Below are positions 7,438 through 15,304 of a DNA stretch of 18,613 nucleotides, one piece after another. This DNA is from Lachnospiraceae bacterium. Its GTDB lineage: Bacteria > Bacillota > Clostridia > Lachnospirales > Lachnospiraceae. The DNA lies in assembly GCA_009774345.1 (NCBI GenBank), contig VSNR01000085.1, forward strand, positions 1 to 18,613, written 5' to 3'. The first letter of the stretch is position 1. Each line of letters opens with the position of its first letter. The notes beneath the pieces are model-generated. The model was given only the letters and a program-made list of their open reading frames with translations, did no database searches and was not told the origin of the DNA. A program made the position numbers and the translations under genes.

Positions 7438-7467
7438 TTTCATTTCCTCCTTTATTCATCACACCGA

Positions 7468-7896
7468 TTAAAATGTCAATGCCTCAGGCTTCTGAGCTGC
7501 ATGCTTGTGCTCAGGTCCTGCATACACGAAGAGTTTCTTGTACATCTCACGTCCCAAAGGTCCCTTTGGAAGCATTCCCTTCACTGCGTGCTCAATCACC
7601 TCTTCGGGCTTTTTGTTCATCTTTTCTCTCAATGTCGCAGACTTCATGCCGCCAACGTAATCTGAATGATGATAATAAACTTTCTGGTCCAATTTCTTGC
7701 CTGTCACTGCAACCTTCTCTGCGTTGATGATGATTACATAATCACCTGTATCCATATGAGGAGTGAAAATAGGCTTTTTCTTTCCTCTTAATACGCTTGC
7801 AACCTCTGATGCCAAACGTCCTAATGTCATGTCCGTAGCGTCTACTACATACCACTTTCTATCAATTGTAGCTGGGCTAGCCATAAATGTTTTCAT
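7468..7896 (-). CDS. rplM: 50S ribosomal protein L13
   Basis: 142 aa, the family's usual length; an early-assembly 23S rRNA-binding protein of the large subunit. The segments WYVVDATDMTLGRLAS, HMDTGDYVIIINA and GMLPKGPLGR are characteristic of L13. GGAGG lies 7 nt before the ATG. It is the first gene of the rplM-rpsI operon, driven by a consensus promoter at 8079-8107 through a leader of about 175 nt. L13 of Firmicutes is known to have a conserved mRNA leader thought to bind L13, so autogenous control is likely. Confidence 0.97.
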   Translation of the reverse strand: MKTFMASPATIDRKWYVVDATDMTLGRLASEVASVLRGKKKPIFTPHMDTGDYVIIINAEKVAVTGKKLDQKVYYHHSDYVGGMKSATLREKMNKKPEEVIEHAVKGMLPKGPLGREMYKKLFVYAGPEHKHAAQKPEALTF

Positions 7897-8072
7897 TATG
7901 TTACCTCCATATACTTAGCCTGTCGGCTCTCCTTTGACGGATATTCCTGTCCGAATCCTTTGATACGGAATGTCCGGCCGTACCATACGGATCCACAAGT
8001 CACCTAGATACCCGGGCTAACATCATCGTACCTGTCGGGGCTTTGACAGAATACAATCGCATGTCGCCACAT
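7897..8072 (-). promoter_or_regulatory. Structured rplM 5' leader, L13-leader-like
   Basis: About 175 nt of untranslated RNA from the predicted start site to the rplM ribosome binding site. Visible pairings on the transcript are a hairpin CTGTC/GACAG around 8031-8050, a 9-bp stem with one mismatch (7967-7975 with 7939-7947), and a small AGCC-GACA-GGCT hairpin just before the Shine-Dalgarno. A long-range pairing (8015-8020 with 7915-7920) would compete with the last hairpin. A related motif, CCTGTCSG...CTTTGA on the plus strand, occurs three times (7919-7940, 7946-7968, 8031-8049). Position and structure fit the Firmicute L13 leader family; membership was not tested. Confidence 0.6.
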
Positions 8073-8078
8073 TGAATT

Positions 8079-8107
8079 ATTATATTATACGGTTCCTAGT
8101 GTGTCAA
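8079..8107 (-). promoter_or_regulatory. Consensus sigma-A promoter of rplM-rpsI
   Basis: TTGACA (8102-8107), a 17-nt spacer and TATAAT (8079-8084) form a perfect consensus promoter on the minus strand. A second overlapping TATAAT at 8084-8089 has too short a spacing to be the main -10. Transcription should start near 8072. The promoter begins about 18 nt after the truA stop codon, with no terminator in between, so read-through from the upstream operon probably adds to rplM expression. Confidence 0.93.
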
Positions 8108-8125
8108 GTCCTAATTTGGCAAATT

Positions 8126-8875
8126 TTAGCCATCTAACCCGCTAAATGTATACTTGACCAGTGTCAGTCCGCAGGCAGGCGCAGTCGGCCCTGCCTTGGC
8201 ACGGTCACGGGCATTTAAAATATCCGGCAGGGACTCCGGCGCCAGCCTGCCCTTCCCCGCTTCTATCAAAGTGCCTGCAATAATGCGCACCATATTGTAC
8301 AAAAACCCTGAACCTGTCACCCGTATAGTAATGAGATCCCCTGCCTTCTCCACCGTAATCTCGTAGAGCATCCTCACGGTCGTCTCCACGGCTGTATGTT
8401 CACTGCAAAAGCTCTTAAAATCATGCTCTCCTGCCAAGTATGAAGCCGCCTTCTGCATCTGTGCCACATCCAGCGGAACATATGTAAAGTGTGTATAGAA
8501 TCTATATAGCGGCACTGGAAATTCCCTGTTTAAAATCTTATATTCATACGTTTTTTTGCTGGCTTGATGTCTGGGATGAAATGTTGGCGGAACCTCTCTT
8601 GACTCCTGTATGCGGATGTCCTCTGGAAGCCTTTGGTTCAGCGCGTAAGAGATTTTTTCTGCCGGCATTCTCGCCGCCGTGTCAAACACTGCTATATTTC
8701 CAAGTGCATGTACGCCCGTGTCCGTCCTCGATGCGCCGATGACCCTGATCTCTTCTTTTAAGAGTCCGCTCAGCTTCTCGTTGAGCACAGATTCTATTGT
8801 CACTACATTCGGCTGTAGCTGCCAGCCGTGATAGTTGGTGCCGTCATAGGCGACGGTCAGCATTACCCGCTTCAT
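8126..8875 (-). CDS. truA: tRNA pseudouridine(38-40) synthase
   Basis: 249-aa enzyme that converts uridines 38-40 in the tRNA anticodon stem-loop to pseudouridine. The catalytic Asp is Asp52 in the motif RTDTGVHA. The N-terminal YDGTNYHGWQ segment, the HPRHQASKKTYEY substrate-binding region and the C-terminal GSGFLYNMVRIIAGTL motif are typical. The frame stays open upstream into ecfT, but I chose the ATG at 8875 because family members begin here and AGGAG lies 9 nt before it. It is the last gene of the ecf unit, 38 nt after ecfT, the arrangement also found in Bacillus. Confidence 0.96.
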   Translation of the reverse strand: MKRVMLTVAYDGTNYHGWQLQPNVVTIESVLNEKLSGLLKEEIRVIGASRTDTGVHALGNIAVFDTAARMPAEKISYALNQRLPEDIRIQESREVPPTFHPRHQASKKTYEYKILNREFPVPLYRFYTHFTYVPLDVAQMQKAASYLAGEHDFKSFCSEHTAVETTVRMLYEITVEKAGDLITIRVTGSGFLYNMVRIIAGTLIEAGKGRLAPESLPDILNARDRAKAGPTAPACGLTLVKYTFSGLDG

Positions 8876-8913
8876 TCTTCCTGTCTCCTCTATTTTACTC
8901 GCTGCACAACCTC

Positions 8914-9741
8914 TTATGCAAACACGCTTCCTAACAGCAGCGGCAGAAATTTTCCCAAAAATACACCCGCCGCCAGATAGCACAGCACCACCAGATAGGC
9001 GATATAATCCCTTCTCTCATAATGCAGCGGCTTCATCTTTGTGCGGTGTTCTCCCCCTCTGTAGCAGCGCGCCTCCATCGCCATCGCAAGGTCATTTGCC
9101 CGCCGGAATGCCGATATAAATAGCGGCACCAGCAGCGGCACCAGGCTTTTTGCCTTTTTGACCAGATTACCGCTCTCAAAGTCCGCGCATCTTGCAAGCT
9201 GCGCTTTCATAATTTTGTCTGTCTCCTCCATCAGGATTGGTATAAACCGAAGCGCAATCGACATCATCATCGCAATCTCATGCACGGGCACCTTTACTTT
9301 ATTGAGCGGCTTGAGCATCTTTTCAAGTCCGTCTGTCAACTGGTTGGGTGTCGTCGTGAGCGTCATCACAGAGGAGCCAATGATCAGAAATCCAAGCCGT
9401 ATTGACAACAGTACCGCAAGCCGTACCCCCTCCTGTGTGACTGTGAGTTTCCACAGATGCAGAATCGGCTCTCCGGGCGTCAGAAACAGATTGAAAATCA
9501 CCGTGATCGACAGCAGAAATACAATGGATTTCATTCCTTTGACCATAAATCGGAAGGGCACGCCAGACAGCCTGATCACCAGCGCCAGAAAAAGCGCTGC
9601 TGTCACATATCCTCCTACTCCGTCAAAGACAAACAGCGATATGATAAAAAGAATTGTCGTCCCCAGCTTTACCCTTGGGTCCAGTCTGTGAATGACAGAA
9701 TCCGCCTGATAATATTGTCCTAGTGTGATATCCCTGAGCAT
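8914..9741 (-). CDS. ecfT: ECF transporter transmembrane component EcfT
   Basis: 275-aa membrane protein that couples the two ATPases to interchangeable substrate-binding S components in energy-coupling-factor vitamin and metal importers. Hydrophobic segments are visible at about 27-60, 70-88, 107-130 and 248-272. The two cytoplasmic coupling-helix motifs, usually Ala-Arg-Gly, are Ala-Arg-Cys here (183-185 and 224-226), the second within EARCYRGG; a Cys at the third position is a tolerated variant. It starts 10 nt after the ecfA2 stop codon with AGGGG 7 nt before the ATG. With EcfA1 and EcfA2 it makes the group II shared module; no S component is encoded nearby. Confidence 0.95.
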   Translation of the reverse strand: MLRDITLGQYYQADSVIHRLDPRVKLGTTILFIISLFVFDGVGGYVTAALFLALVIRLSGVPFRFMVKGMKSIVFLLSITVIFNLFLTPGEPILHLWKLTVTQEGVRLAVLLSIRLGFLIIGSSVMTLTTTPNQLTDGLEKMLKPLNKVKVPVHEIAMMMSIALRFIPILMEETDKIMKAQLARCADFESGNLVKKAKSLVPLLVPLFISAFRRANDLAMAMEARCYRGGEHRTKMKPLHYERRDYIAYLVVLCYLAAGVFLGKFLPLLLGSVFA

Positions 9742-9751
9742 AATCCGACCC

Positions 9752-10603
9752 CTATCTTTCTCTAAAATACGCCAGTATTTCCTGCTTGGCTTCCTCGATC
9801 GTTGTCACCTCACCGCTGACATCGTACCCATGTTCGCGCAGTTCTTTCATAATATAAGTTACCTGCGGCGCTGCAAGCCCCACAGCCTCGAGTGACTGAT
9901 ACTGTCTAAACACTTCCCTCGGCTCATCGTCATACATCACGCGCCCCTTGTTCATGACGATGATCCTGTCTACATATTTTGCCACATCATCCATGCTGTG
10001 AGACACCAATAGAACCGTGATGCCCGTCTCTTTTTTTAGTTTTGCGATCTGGTCCAGAATCTCATCCCGTCCCTTGGGGTCCAATCCTGCTGTCGGTTCG
10101 TCCAAGATCAGCACCTGCGGTTTCATTGCCAGAACGCCCGCGATCGCAACACGCCGTTTCTGCCCGCCAGACAGATCAAAGGGGGACTGGTAAAAATACG
10201 CATCCTCAAGTCCCACCAGCTTCAGCGCTGCGTATGCCCTCAGCTCGACTTCCTTTTGGGTTAAGCCAAGATTTTTCGGTCCAAAGCATACATCTGAAAA
10301 CACATCTGTCTCAAACAGCTGATGCTCTGGATACTGAAATACAAGCCCAACCTTGCTGCGCAGCTTCTTTTTGTCAAATCCCTCCGAATCAATATCTTCC
10401 CCGTTAAAATAGACAGCTCCCGAGGTCGCTTTCATCAGCCCGTTCAAATGCTGCACCAAGGTCGATTTGCCAGAGCCCGTATGACCGATCAGGCCAATAA
10501 ACTGTCCATCTGGTATGACCAGACTGATATTGTCCAAAGCCCTGACTGCCATCGCCGTATCTTCTCCATATATATGACTTACTTTATCCAATATAATAGG
10601 CAT
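9752..10603 (-). CDS. ecfA2: ECF transporter ATP-binding protein EcfA2
   Basis: 283-aa ABC ATPase, second of the pair powering ECF importers. The Walker A GHTGSGKS is at 40-47, the Q-loop Gln90 in VFQYPEHQLF, the signature LSGGQ at 144-148, Walker B with Asp168-Glu169, and the switch His202. The C-terminal extension of about 60 aa is typical of EcfA proteins and contacts EcfT. I chose the ATG at 10603, where family members begin and GGAGG lies just upstream (3-nt spacing, short). A GTG at 10633 would overlap ecfA1 and lacks a binding site. It sits between ecfA1 (17 nt) and ecfT (10 nt). Confidence 0.95.
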   Translation of the reverse strand: MPIILDKVSHIYGEDTAMAVRALDNISLVIPDGQFIGLIGHTGSGKSTLVQHLNGLMKATSGAVYFNGEDIDSEGFDKKKLRSKVGLVFQYPEHQLFETDVFSDVCFGPKNLGLTQKEVELRAYAALKLVGLEDAYFYQSPFDLSGGQKRRVAIAGVLAMKPQVLILDEPTAGLDPKGRDEILDQIAKLKKETGITVLLVSHSMDDVAKYVDRIIVMNKGRVMYDDEPREVFRQYQSLEAVGLAAPQVTYIMKELREHGYDVSGEVTTIEEAKQEILAYFRER

Positions 10604-10620
10604 CGTCCTCCGCCCTTTCT

Positions 10621-11475
10621 CTATCGCATGCACTGGTCCAGCGCTTCCCGGAATTCCCGGTTTGTGAGTACGCCCTTTGGCATGGGGAACCCTTCCTTTG
10701 CCAGTTCATGCGCCAGCAATGTCACCTGCGGCACATCAAGCCGCAGTTCCTTTAGCTTCTCCACCTCGGAAAACACTTCTCTTGGGGTGCCCTGTATGGC
10801 AACTTTTCCCTGATCCATCACATACACCTTGTCGGCATAAATTACCTCTTCCATATAGTGCGTGATAAGTATGACTGTAATCCGCTCCACGTCGTTCAAT
10901 GCCCGCACTGCACGAATCACTTCCCTGCGCCCTTGGGGGTCCAGCATCGCAGTCGGCTCATCCAGAACAATGCATTTGGGATGCATGGCAATCACGCCCG
11001 CAATGGATACTCTCTGCTTCTGCCCACCCGAGAGCTTGTTGGGAGAAAATTTGCGAAACTGATACATGCCGACTGCCTTCAGGCTTTCCTCCACCCGCTC
11101 CCAGATTTCCTTTGTCGGCACGCCCATATTTTCAGGGCCAAATCCCACATCCTCCTCGACAATCTGTCCGATGATCTGATTATCAGGATTTTGAAAAACC
11201 ATGCCGGCTGTCTGGCGGATATCCCACACATATTTCTCCTCTTTTGTATCCTTCCCGTCTACCCATACGGTCCCCTCCGCAGGATACAGAATCGCATTCA
11301 GATGCTTTGCCAGCGTTGATTTGCCAGAACCATTGTGGCCCAAGACTGCCACAAAGTCACCCTGTTCTATATCAAGACTTACATCATCCACAGCAGTTGT
11401 GATGCCTTCTACATTTCCCTCTTCGTCCCGCCTGATATACTCATACACCAGATCTCTGACTTTAATGATTCCCAT
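10621..11475 (-). CDS. ecfA1: ECF transporter ATP-binding protein EcfA1
   Basis: 284-aa ABC ATPase, first of the ECF pair. The Walker A GHNGSGKS is at 46-53, the Q-loop Gln95 in VFQNPDNQ, the signature LSGGQ at 148-152, Walker B with Asp172-Glu173, and the switch His206. The start at 11475 follows GGAGG by 6 nt and agrees with family N-termini; the frame's upstream extension overlaps the J-domain gene and is not used. The order ecfA1-ecfA2-ecfT-truA-rplM-rpsI is conserved with Bacillus, which supports the A1/A2 naming. Confidence 0.95.
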   Translation of the reverse strand: MGIIKVRDLVYEYIRRDEEGNVEGITTAVDDVSLDIEQGDFVAVLGHNGSGKSTLAKHLNAILYPAEGTVWVDGKDTKEEKYVWDIRQTAGMVFQNPDNQIIGQIVEEDVGFGPENMGVPTKEIWERVEESLKAVGMYQFRKFSPNKLSGGQKQRVSIAGVIAMHPKCIVLDEPTAMLDPQGRREVIRAVRALNDVERITVILITHYMEEVIYADKVYVMDQGKVAIQGTPREVFSEVEKLKELRLDVPQVTLLAHELAKEGFPMPKGVLTNREFREALDQCMR

Positions 11476-11503
11476 TTTTATCCTCCATGCTGCCGCCTGC
11501 GGT

Positions 11504-12199
11504 TTATTTTTTGCGCATATCATCTTCCTGTATTTTCTGCTGCATAAATGCCTGATAAAGCTTCCTGCGCTGTAATACTTCCTTGTGTTCCTGATCTAAT
11601 TGAATCTGTCTCTTGATCGTCTCCGCAAGCCAGATCGCCCGAATCTTCTCAAGCACTTCCTCCTCCCTGCTCTTGGAGGTCCCTGTCATCTTGTCTGTAT
11701 ATTCTTTGCCGTATTGCTGTGTCTGTTGCTGCCGCTTCTTATTTGTCTTGTATTCCTCGTCCCATCTCTGTAGTTTTTCCCGTTCTTTTTCTTTGTCCTT
11801 CTGTTTTTTATAACTGGCTTTTGCCGAAGCTGTGCTTGCATAAACCTTTGCAGGTCTCACATTGGCAGCATTTGCTGTGTAGGCAGCCGCCCCCATCGGA
11901 TTTGACGCAAACGGCGTATTGTACTGCCAGCTGCCTGTATTGTATCTGGGTGCCTGCACATTCGCGGCAGATGGCGGCTCAGATGGCTTTATGGTCCTTG
12001 GATTGTTCATCAAATACTCATATGCGTCCTGCACTTTAATATAATATTCTTTTGTATCTGAATCTGGATTGGCGTCTGGATGATATAATTTTGCCTTATA
12101 CCGGTATGCTCTTTTAATCTGTTCCTCCGAGGCATTCTCGCCAATACCCAGAAAGTAACATGCCTCTCTCCTTGTCATCTTGCTATTTTGATTCATCAT
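11504..12199 (-). CDS. J-domain (DnaJ-like) protein
   Basis: 231-aa protein with an N-terminal J domain (about 12-70) containing the essential HPD at 40-42, so it should stimulate an Hsp70 (DnaK) ATPase. It lacks the Gly/Phe linker, zinc fingers and C-terminal substrate domains of true DnaJ. The middle (about 75-135) is low-complexity, rich in Ala, Asn, Pro and Tyr. The remainder is highly charged and Lys/Glu/Gln-rich, probably a long helix or coiled coil. No membrane segment is seen. I chose the ATG at 12199, 8 nt after GAGAGGG; an in-frame GTG at 12205 is too close to that site and the next ATG, at 12196, is possible. It heads the ecf unit, ending 28 nt before ecfA1. Its client is unknown. 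Confidence 0.88.
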   Translation of the reverse strand: MMNQNSKMTRREACYFLGIGENASEEQIKRAYRYKAKLYHPDANPDSDTKEYYIKVQDAYEYLMNNPRTIKPSEPPSAANVQAPRYNTGSWQYNTPFASNPMGAAAYTANAANVRPAKVYASTASAKASYKKQKDKEKEREKLQRWDEEYKTNKKRQQQTQQYGKEYTDKMTGTSKSREEEVLEKIRAIWLAETIKRQIQLDQEHKEVLQRRKLYQAFMQQKIQEDDMRKK

Positions 12200-12259
12200 A
12201 TACACATCCCTCTCAATAATCCTAATTACGGACTATGAAAAATAAGCTGCACTGGTCGT

Positions 12260-12299
12260 CATTCAGAAGTATAGGAACACTGTCCTATATTTCTGAATG
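12260..12299. repeat. 17-bp inverted repeat upstream of the J-domain gene
   Basis: Arms 12260-12276 and 12283-12299 are inverted copies with one mismatch around a 6-nt centre. There is no T-run on either side, so it is not an intrinsic terminator. On the minus strand a TATACT lies inside one arm, so it could be an operator overlapping a promoter of the ecf unit. It could also be a stable 5' hairpin. No good -35 is seen. Confidence 0.6.
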
Positions 12300-12324
12300 A
12301 TTACCAATTTCATGATAAATTATG

Positions 12325-12352
12325 CCAAAAACGCTCCCAAAGGCTGGGAGCG
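12325..12352 (-). terminator. Intrinsic terminator of the ribosomal protein supercluster
   Basis: An 8-bp GC-rich perfect stem (12332-12339 with 12345-12352, 5-nt loop) is followed on the minus strand by five T. It lies about 26 nt after the rplQ stop codon and should end the long ribosomal protein transcript. Confidence 0.92.
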
Positions 12353-12378
12353 CATCTGCATACAAAAACGGTTTTCTA

Positions 12379-12921
12379 TTATACAAACTCAAGCACTACC
12401 TGCATAGCACCGTCGCCCTTACGCTGACCAATTTTGATGATTCTGGTATATCCGCCGTTGCGTCCAGTATACTTGGGTGCAATTTCATCAAATAACTTTG
12501 CTACAAGGTCAATTTCCTTCGTATTTCTCTTTTTGCCAGCATTCTTTGTCGGTACTTCCTTTACGCTGTACAGCACTTTGAGCATCTGTCTCCTCGCATG
12601 AAGTCTTGAGGGCTGATCCTTCTTGATCTCCTTCTCCACCTCATCATAGACGGTCACTCTCTTACCATTTTTTTCCTCTTTGACTCTCTTGCCATTCGCA
12701 TCTTTTCTGGGAACTTTTGCTGTTACTTTCACCATGTCAAAGTTATCTTTTTCCTTGACTGCCATTGCAACCAGACCTTCTACGATTTTCTGGACTTCCT
12801 TGGCTCTTGCCTCTGTCGTGATGATTCTGCCATTCTTGCTTGCTACTAACGATGTCACCTGACCTCTCAGCAATGCTTTTCTCTGGTCTGATGTTCTTCC
12901 GAGTTTTCTATAACCTGCCAT
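12379..12921 (-). CDS. rplQ: 50S ribosomal protein L17
   Basis: 180-aa L17 of the large subunit. The N-terminal part (1-58; RKLGRTSDQRKALLRG and the helix around TEARAKEVQKIVE) and the C-terminal part (about 138-180; VAKLF, GGYTRIIK, G...VVLEFV) match the family. Between them is a charged, Lys-rich insertion, mainly about residues 59-104, with a smaller one near 122-135. This makes the protein roughly 50-60 residues longer than the 120-127 aa of Bacillus and E. coli L17. The start at 12921 has AAAGGAG 6 nt upstream; a GTG nine codons earlier has none. It is the last gene of the alpha operon. Confidence 0.95.
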   Translation of the reverse strand: MAGYRKLGRTSDQRKALLRGQVTSLVASKNGRIITTEARAKEVQKIVEGLVAMAVKEKDNFDMVKVTAKVPRKDANGKRVKEEKNGKRVTVYDEVEKEIKKDQPSRLHARRQMLKVLYSVKEVPTKNAGKKRNTKEIDLVAKLFDEIAPKYTGRNGGYTRIIKIGQRKGDGAMQVVLEFV

Positions 12922-13083
12922 ATTTGGCTCCTTTCGTTGCGAGGACACATTACCCTCATTGGTGGAACAAATGACAACGCACTTTGGTCTTACTTATCAA
13001 ATGTTGGTTTATAATTTCCATCTTTGAGCACAGGTGCGAACACTTTGGGATTACCGCCCCTGCATTTTATTCAAGTTTACGGC

Positions 13084-14049
13084 TCACTCATCTATTGGAC
13101 TGAGCTGTAAACCTAACTCCTTTAATTTTGCCAATACTTCGTCTAACGACTTGCGTCCCAGATTGCGGACTTTCATCATGTCCTCCGGTGTGCGGTTTGT
13201 CAGTTCTTCGACGGTATTGATGCCTGCTCTCTTTAAGCAGTTGAATGAACGGACGGACAACTCAAGCTCGTCGATGTTCATCTCAAGCACTTTCTCTTTT
13301 TCGTCATCTTCTTTCTCGATCATGACCTCTGCATTCTTTGCATTTTCAGAGAGATTGATGAACAGTTTCAGATGCTCGCTCAGCACCTTTGCCGCCAGAC
13401 TGACTGCCTCGTCGGGCGCCAATGTCGCATCTGTATATACATCTAATGTCAGCTTATCATAATCTGTAATCTGACCTACACGGGTATTTTCTACGGTAAC
13501 ATTTACTCTTTCTACAGGAGTGTATATGGAATCCACTGCTATGACACCGATTGGCAAATCCTCGCTCTTATTTTTATCCGCGCTGATATAGCCCCTACCC
13601 TTTGTAATGATTATTTCCATGTAAAGTTTACTGTCTTTGCTGCCGTTTAATGTAGCGATCACCTGATCTGGATTCATGATCTCTATGTCCTGATCGACCT
13701 GAATGTCCGACGCCCTGACAACACCTTCACCTTCGAAATCGATAATTGCCTTTTTTACTTCATCAGTTTCGCAGCTATTTTTGATCGCCAGACTTTTCAG
13801 ATTCATGATGATCTCTGTCACATCCTCCTTCACGCCCGGAATCGAGCTGAACTCGTGTAACACGCCATCAATCTTGACCTGACTTACAGCTGCACCGGGT
13901 AAGGAAGCAAGCATAATTCTTCTAAGAGAATTACCCAGTGTAATTCCGTATCCTCTCTCCAAAGGCTCTACTATAAACTTACCATACCTTTTGTCTTCAG
14001 AGATTTCTGCCACTTCAATATTTGGACTGTCAAAATCAAATGCCAACAC
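13084..14049 (-). CDS. rpoA: DNA-directed RNA polymerase alpha subunit
   Basis: 321-aa alpha subunit, which dimerises to nucleate RNA polymerase assembly and contacts UP elements and activators through its C-terminal domain. The N-terminal motif LERGYGITLGNSLRRIML (30-47) is the assembly and dimerisation hallmark. An acidic linker (EKEDDEKEK) precedes the C-terminal domain (about 255-315), where Arg267 and Asn270 correspond to the DNA-contacting Arg265 and Asn268 of E. coli. There is no ATG at the family N-terminus: the start is GTG at 14049, 9 nt after AAGGAGG, or possibly the following TTG. The upstream gap to rpsD is 159 nt and may contain a promoter. Confidence 0.97.
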   Translation of the reverse strand: MLAFDFDSPNIEVAEISEDKRYGKFIVEPLERGYGITLGNSLRRIMLASLPGAAVSQVKIDGVLHEFSSIPGVKEDVTEIIMNLKSLAIKNSCETDEVKKAIIDFEGEGVVRASDIQVDQDIEIMNPDQVIATLNGSKDSKLYMEIIITKGRGYISADKNKSEDLPIGVIAVDSIYTPVERVNVTVENTRVGQITDYDKLTLDVYTDATLAPDEAVSLAAKVLSEHLKLFINLSENAKNAEVMIEKEDDEKEKVLEMNIDELELSVRSFNCLKRAGINTVEELTNRTPEDMMKVRNLGRKSLDEVLAKLKELGLQLSPIDE

Positions 14050-14098
14050 TGTAAATACCCTCCTTTTATGAATGTGATGATAAAGTGCAACAATAGAA

Positions 14099-14128
14099 AG
14101 TACACAAACGCGCACTTCCTACTGTCAA
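14099..14128 (-). promoter_or_regulatory. Possible internal promoter before rpoA
   Basis: A perfect TTGACA (14123-14128) is followed after 18 nt by TGTACT (14099-14104, four of six matches). It lies in the rpsD-rpoA spacer, which also holds a perfect 7-bp inverted repeat (14156-14162 with 14179-14185). It could raise rpoA-rplQ expression above that of the ribosomal genes. The -10 is weak. Confidence 0.35.
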
Positions 14129-14208
14129 ATTCTTCTTTTCTGCCTATATGCACTTCATGACATACCCGAACACATTCCTGTCATGCCCTAAAGCACAGCA
14201 CCGTCAAA

Positions 14209-14802
14209 TTACTTAGAATACAACTCGACGATAAGCATCTCATCTACAGGAACATCAATTACTTCTCTTGAAGGAAGCTCTTTCACCGTGCCCTTGAAAT
14301 TCTCCTGATCAACATCCATCCATTCAGGAACCAACCTGCCGTTTGTTGCCTCAGCAATATCTTTATATCTCTGTAAGCTTCTGGACTTCTCTCTGATCTC
14401 CACAACGTCACCAGCACTGATCAGGTAGGAAGGAATATTGACGCACTTCCCATTTACCAGCACATGCTTATGCCCTACAACTTGTCTGGCTTCTTTTCTT
14501 GTTCTGGCAAAGCCCATTCTGAATACGACGCTGTCAAGCCTTCTCTCAAGCAGAACCATGAGATTCTCACCGGTCATGCCCTTCATACGGTCTGCCTTCT
14601 CATAATAGTTGCGGAATGGCTTCTCCAAAACACCATAGATAAACTTTGCTTTCTGCTTCTCTCTAAGCTGCAAACCATACTCACTCATCTTCTTGCCAGC
14701 TCTTGAAGACTTTCTTTTAGACTTCTTACCATATCCCAAAAATACAGGATCCAAATCAAGAGATCTGCATCTTTTAAGTACAGGAACTCTATTCACTGCC
14801 AT
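14209..14802 (-). CDS. rpsD: 30S ribosomal protein S4
   Basis: 197-aa primary 16S rRNA-binding protein that nucleates assembly of the 30S body. The S4 RNA-binding fold is clear (LERRLDSVVFRMGFARTR and the following HKHVLVNGKCVNIPSY segment, about 87-125). The N-terminus keeps only one Cys (Cys12), so it is the zinc-free form. AGGAGG lies 8 nt before the ATG. S4 is the known translational repressor of the alpha operon in E. coli and of its own gene in Bacillus. Here it sits third after rpsM-rpsK, so it could act on the leader before rpsM. Confidence 0.97.
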   Translation of the reverse strand: MAVNRVPVLKRCRSLDLDPVFLGYGKKSKRKSSRAGKKMSEYGLQLREKQKAKFIYGVLEKPFRNYYEKADRMKGMTGENLMVLLERRLDSVVFRMGFARTRKEARQVVGHKHVLVNGKCVNIPSYLISAGDVVEIREKSRSLQRYKDIAEATNGRLVPEWMDVDQENFKGTVKELPSREVIDVPVDEMLIVELYSK

Positions 14803-14871
14803 GTTTTTATCCTCCTAAAATCTGCGCACCTGATACACAACCATACAGATGCATACATGTCATACTATCGA

Positions 14872-15267
14872 TTAAACTCTGCGGCGCTTTGGCGGGCGGC
14901 ATCCGTTATGAGGAACCGGTGTGACATCCTTAATGCTGGTCACTTCAAGACCACAAGCCTGAAGTGCACGAATCGCTGCCTCTCTGCCTGAACCCGGACC
15001 TTTCACCATAACATCTACAGATTTTAAGCCATGTACCAAAGCTGCTTTCGTAGCTGTTTCTGCTGCCATCTGAGCAGCATATGGAGTAGATTTCTTTGAA
15101 CCTCTAAATCCCAGACCACCAGCACTTGCCCATGAGAGTGCATTTCCCTCATTGTCTGTCAATGTAACAATTGTATTGTTAAATGATGACTGGATATGTG
15201 CCTGTCCCCGTTCAACGTTTTTCTTTACGCGCTTTTTTGTTACTTTTTTTGCAACCTTTTTAGCCAT
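14872..15267 (-). CDS. rpsK: 30S ribosomal protein S11
   Basis: 131-aa S11 of the 30S platform. The N-terminus is a Lys-rich extension (1-18), followed by the characteristic AHIQSSFNNTIVTLTD segment, GLGFRGSKKSTPYAAQ and the C-terminal HNGCRPPKRRRV. The ribosome binding site is weak: only AGG about 10 nt before the ATG, unlike the AGGAGG of its neighbours. Expression may therefore depend on coupling with rpsM, 37 nt upstream. Confidence 0.97.
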   Translation of the reverse strand: MAKKVAKKVTKKRVKKNVERGQAHIQSSFNNTIVTLTDNEGNALSWASAGGLGFRGSKKSTPYAAQMAAETATKAALVHGLKSVDVMVKGPGSGREAAIRALQACGLEVTSIKDVTPVPHNGCRPPKRRRV

Positions 15268-15304
15268 TTTAAACTAACCTACTTTCTCATTCTATAAACT
15301 AAAA

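Noticed and set aside
8876..8983. N-terminal extension of TruA overlapping ecfT
   Set aside because: Family members start near MKRVMLTVAYDG, which has its own binding site after the ecfT stop.
12260..12299. Recombinase (FRT-like) site
   Set aside because: A few bases recall the yeast FRT arm, but the arm order and spacer differ and no recombinase is nearby; chance similarity.
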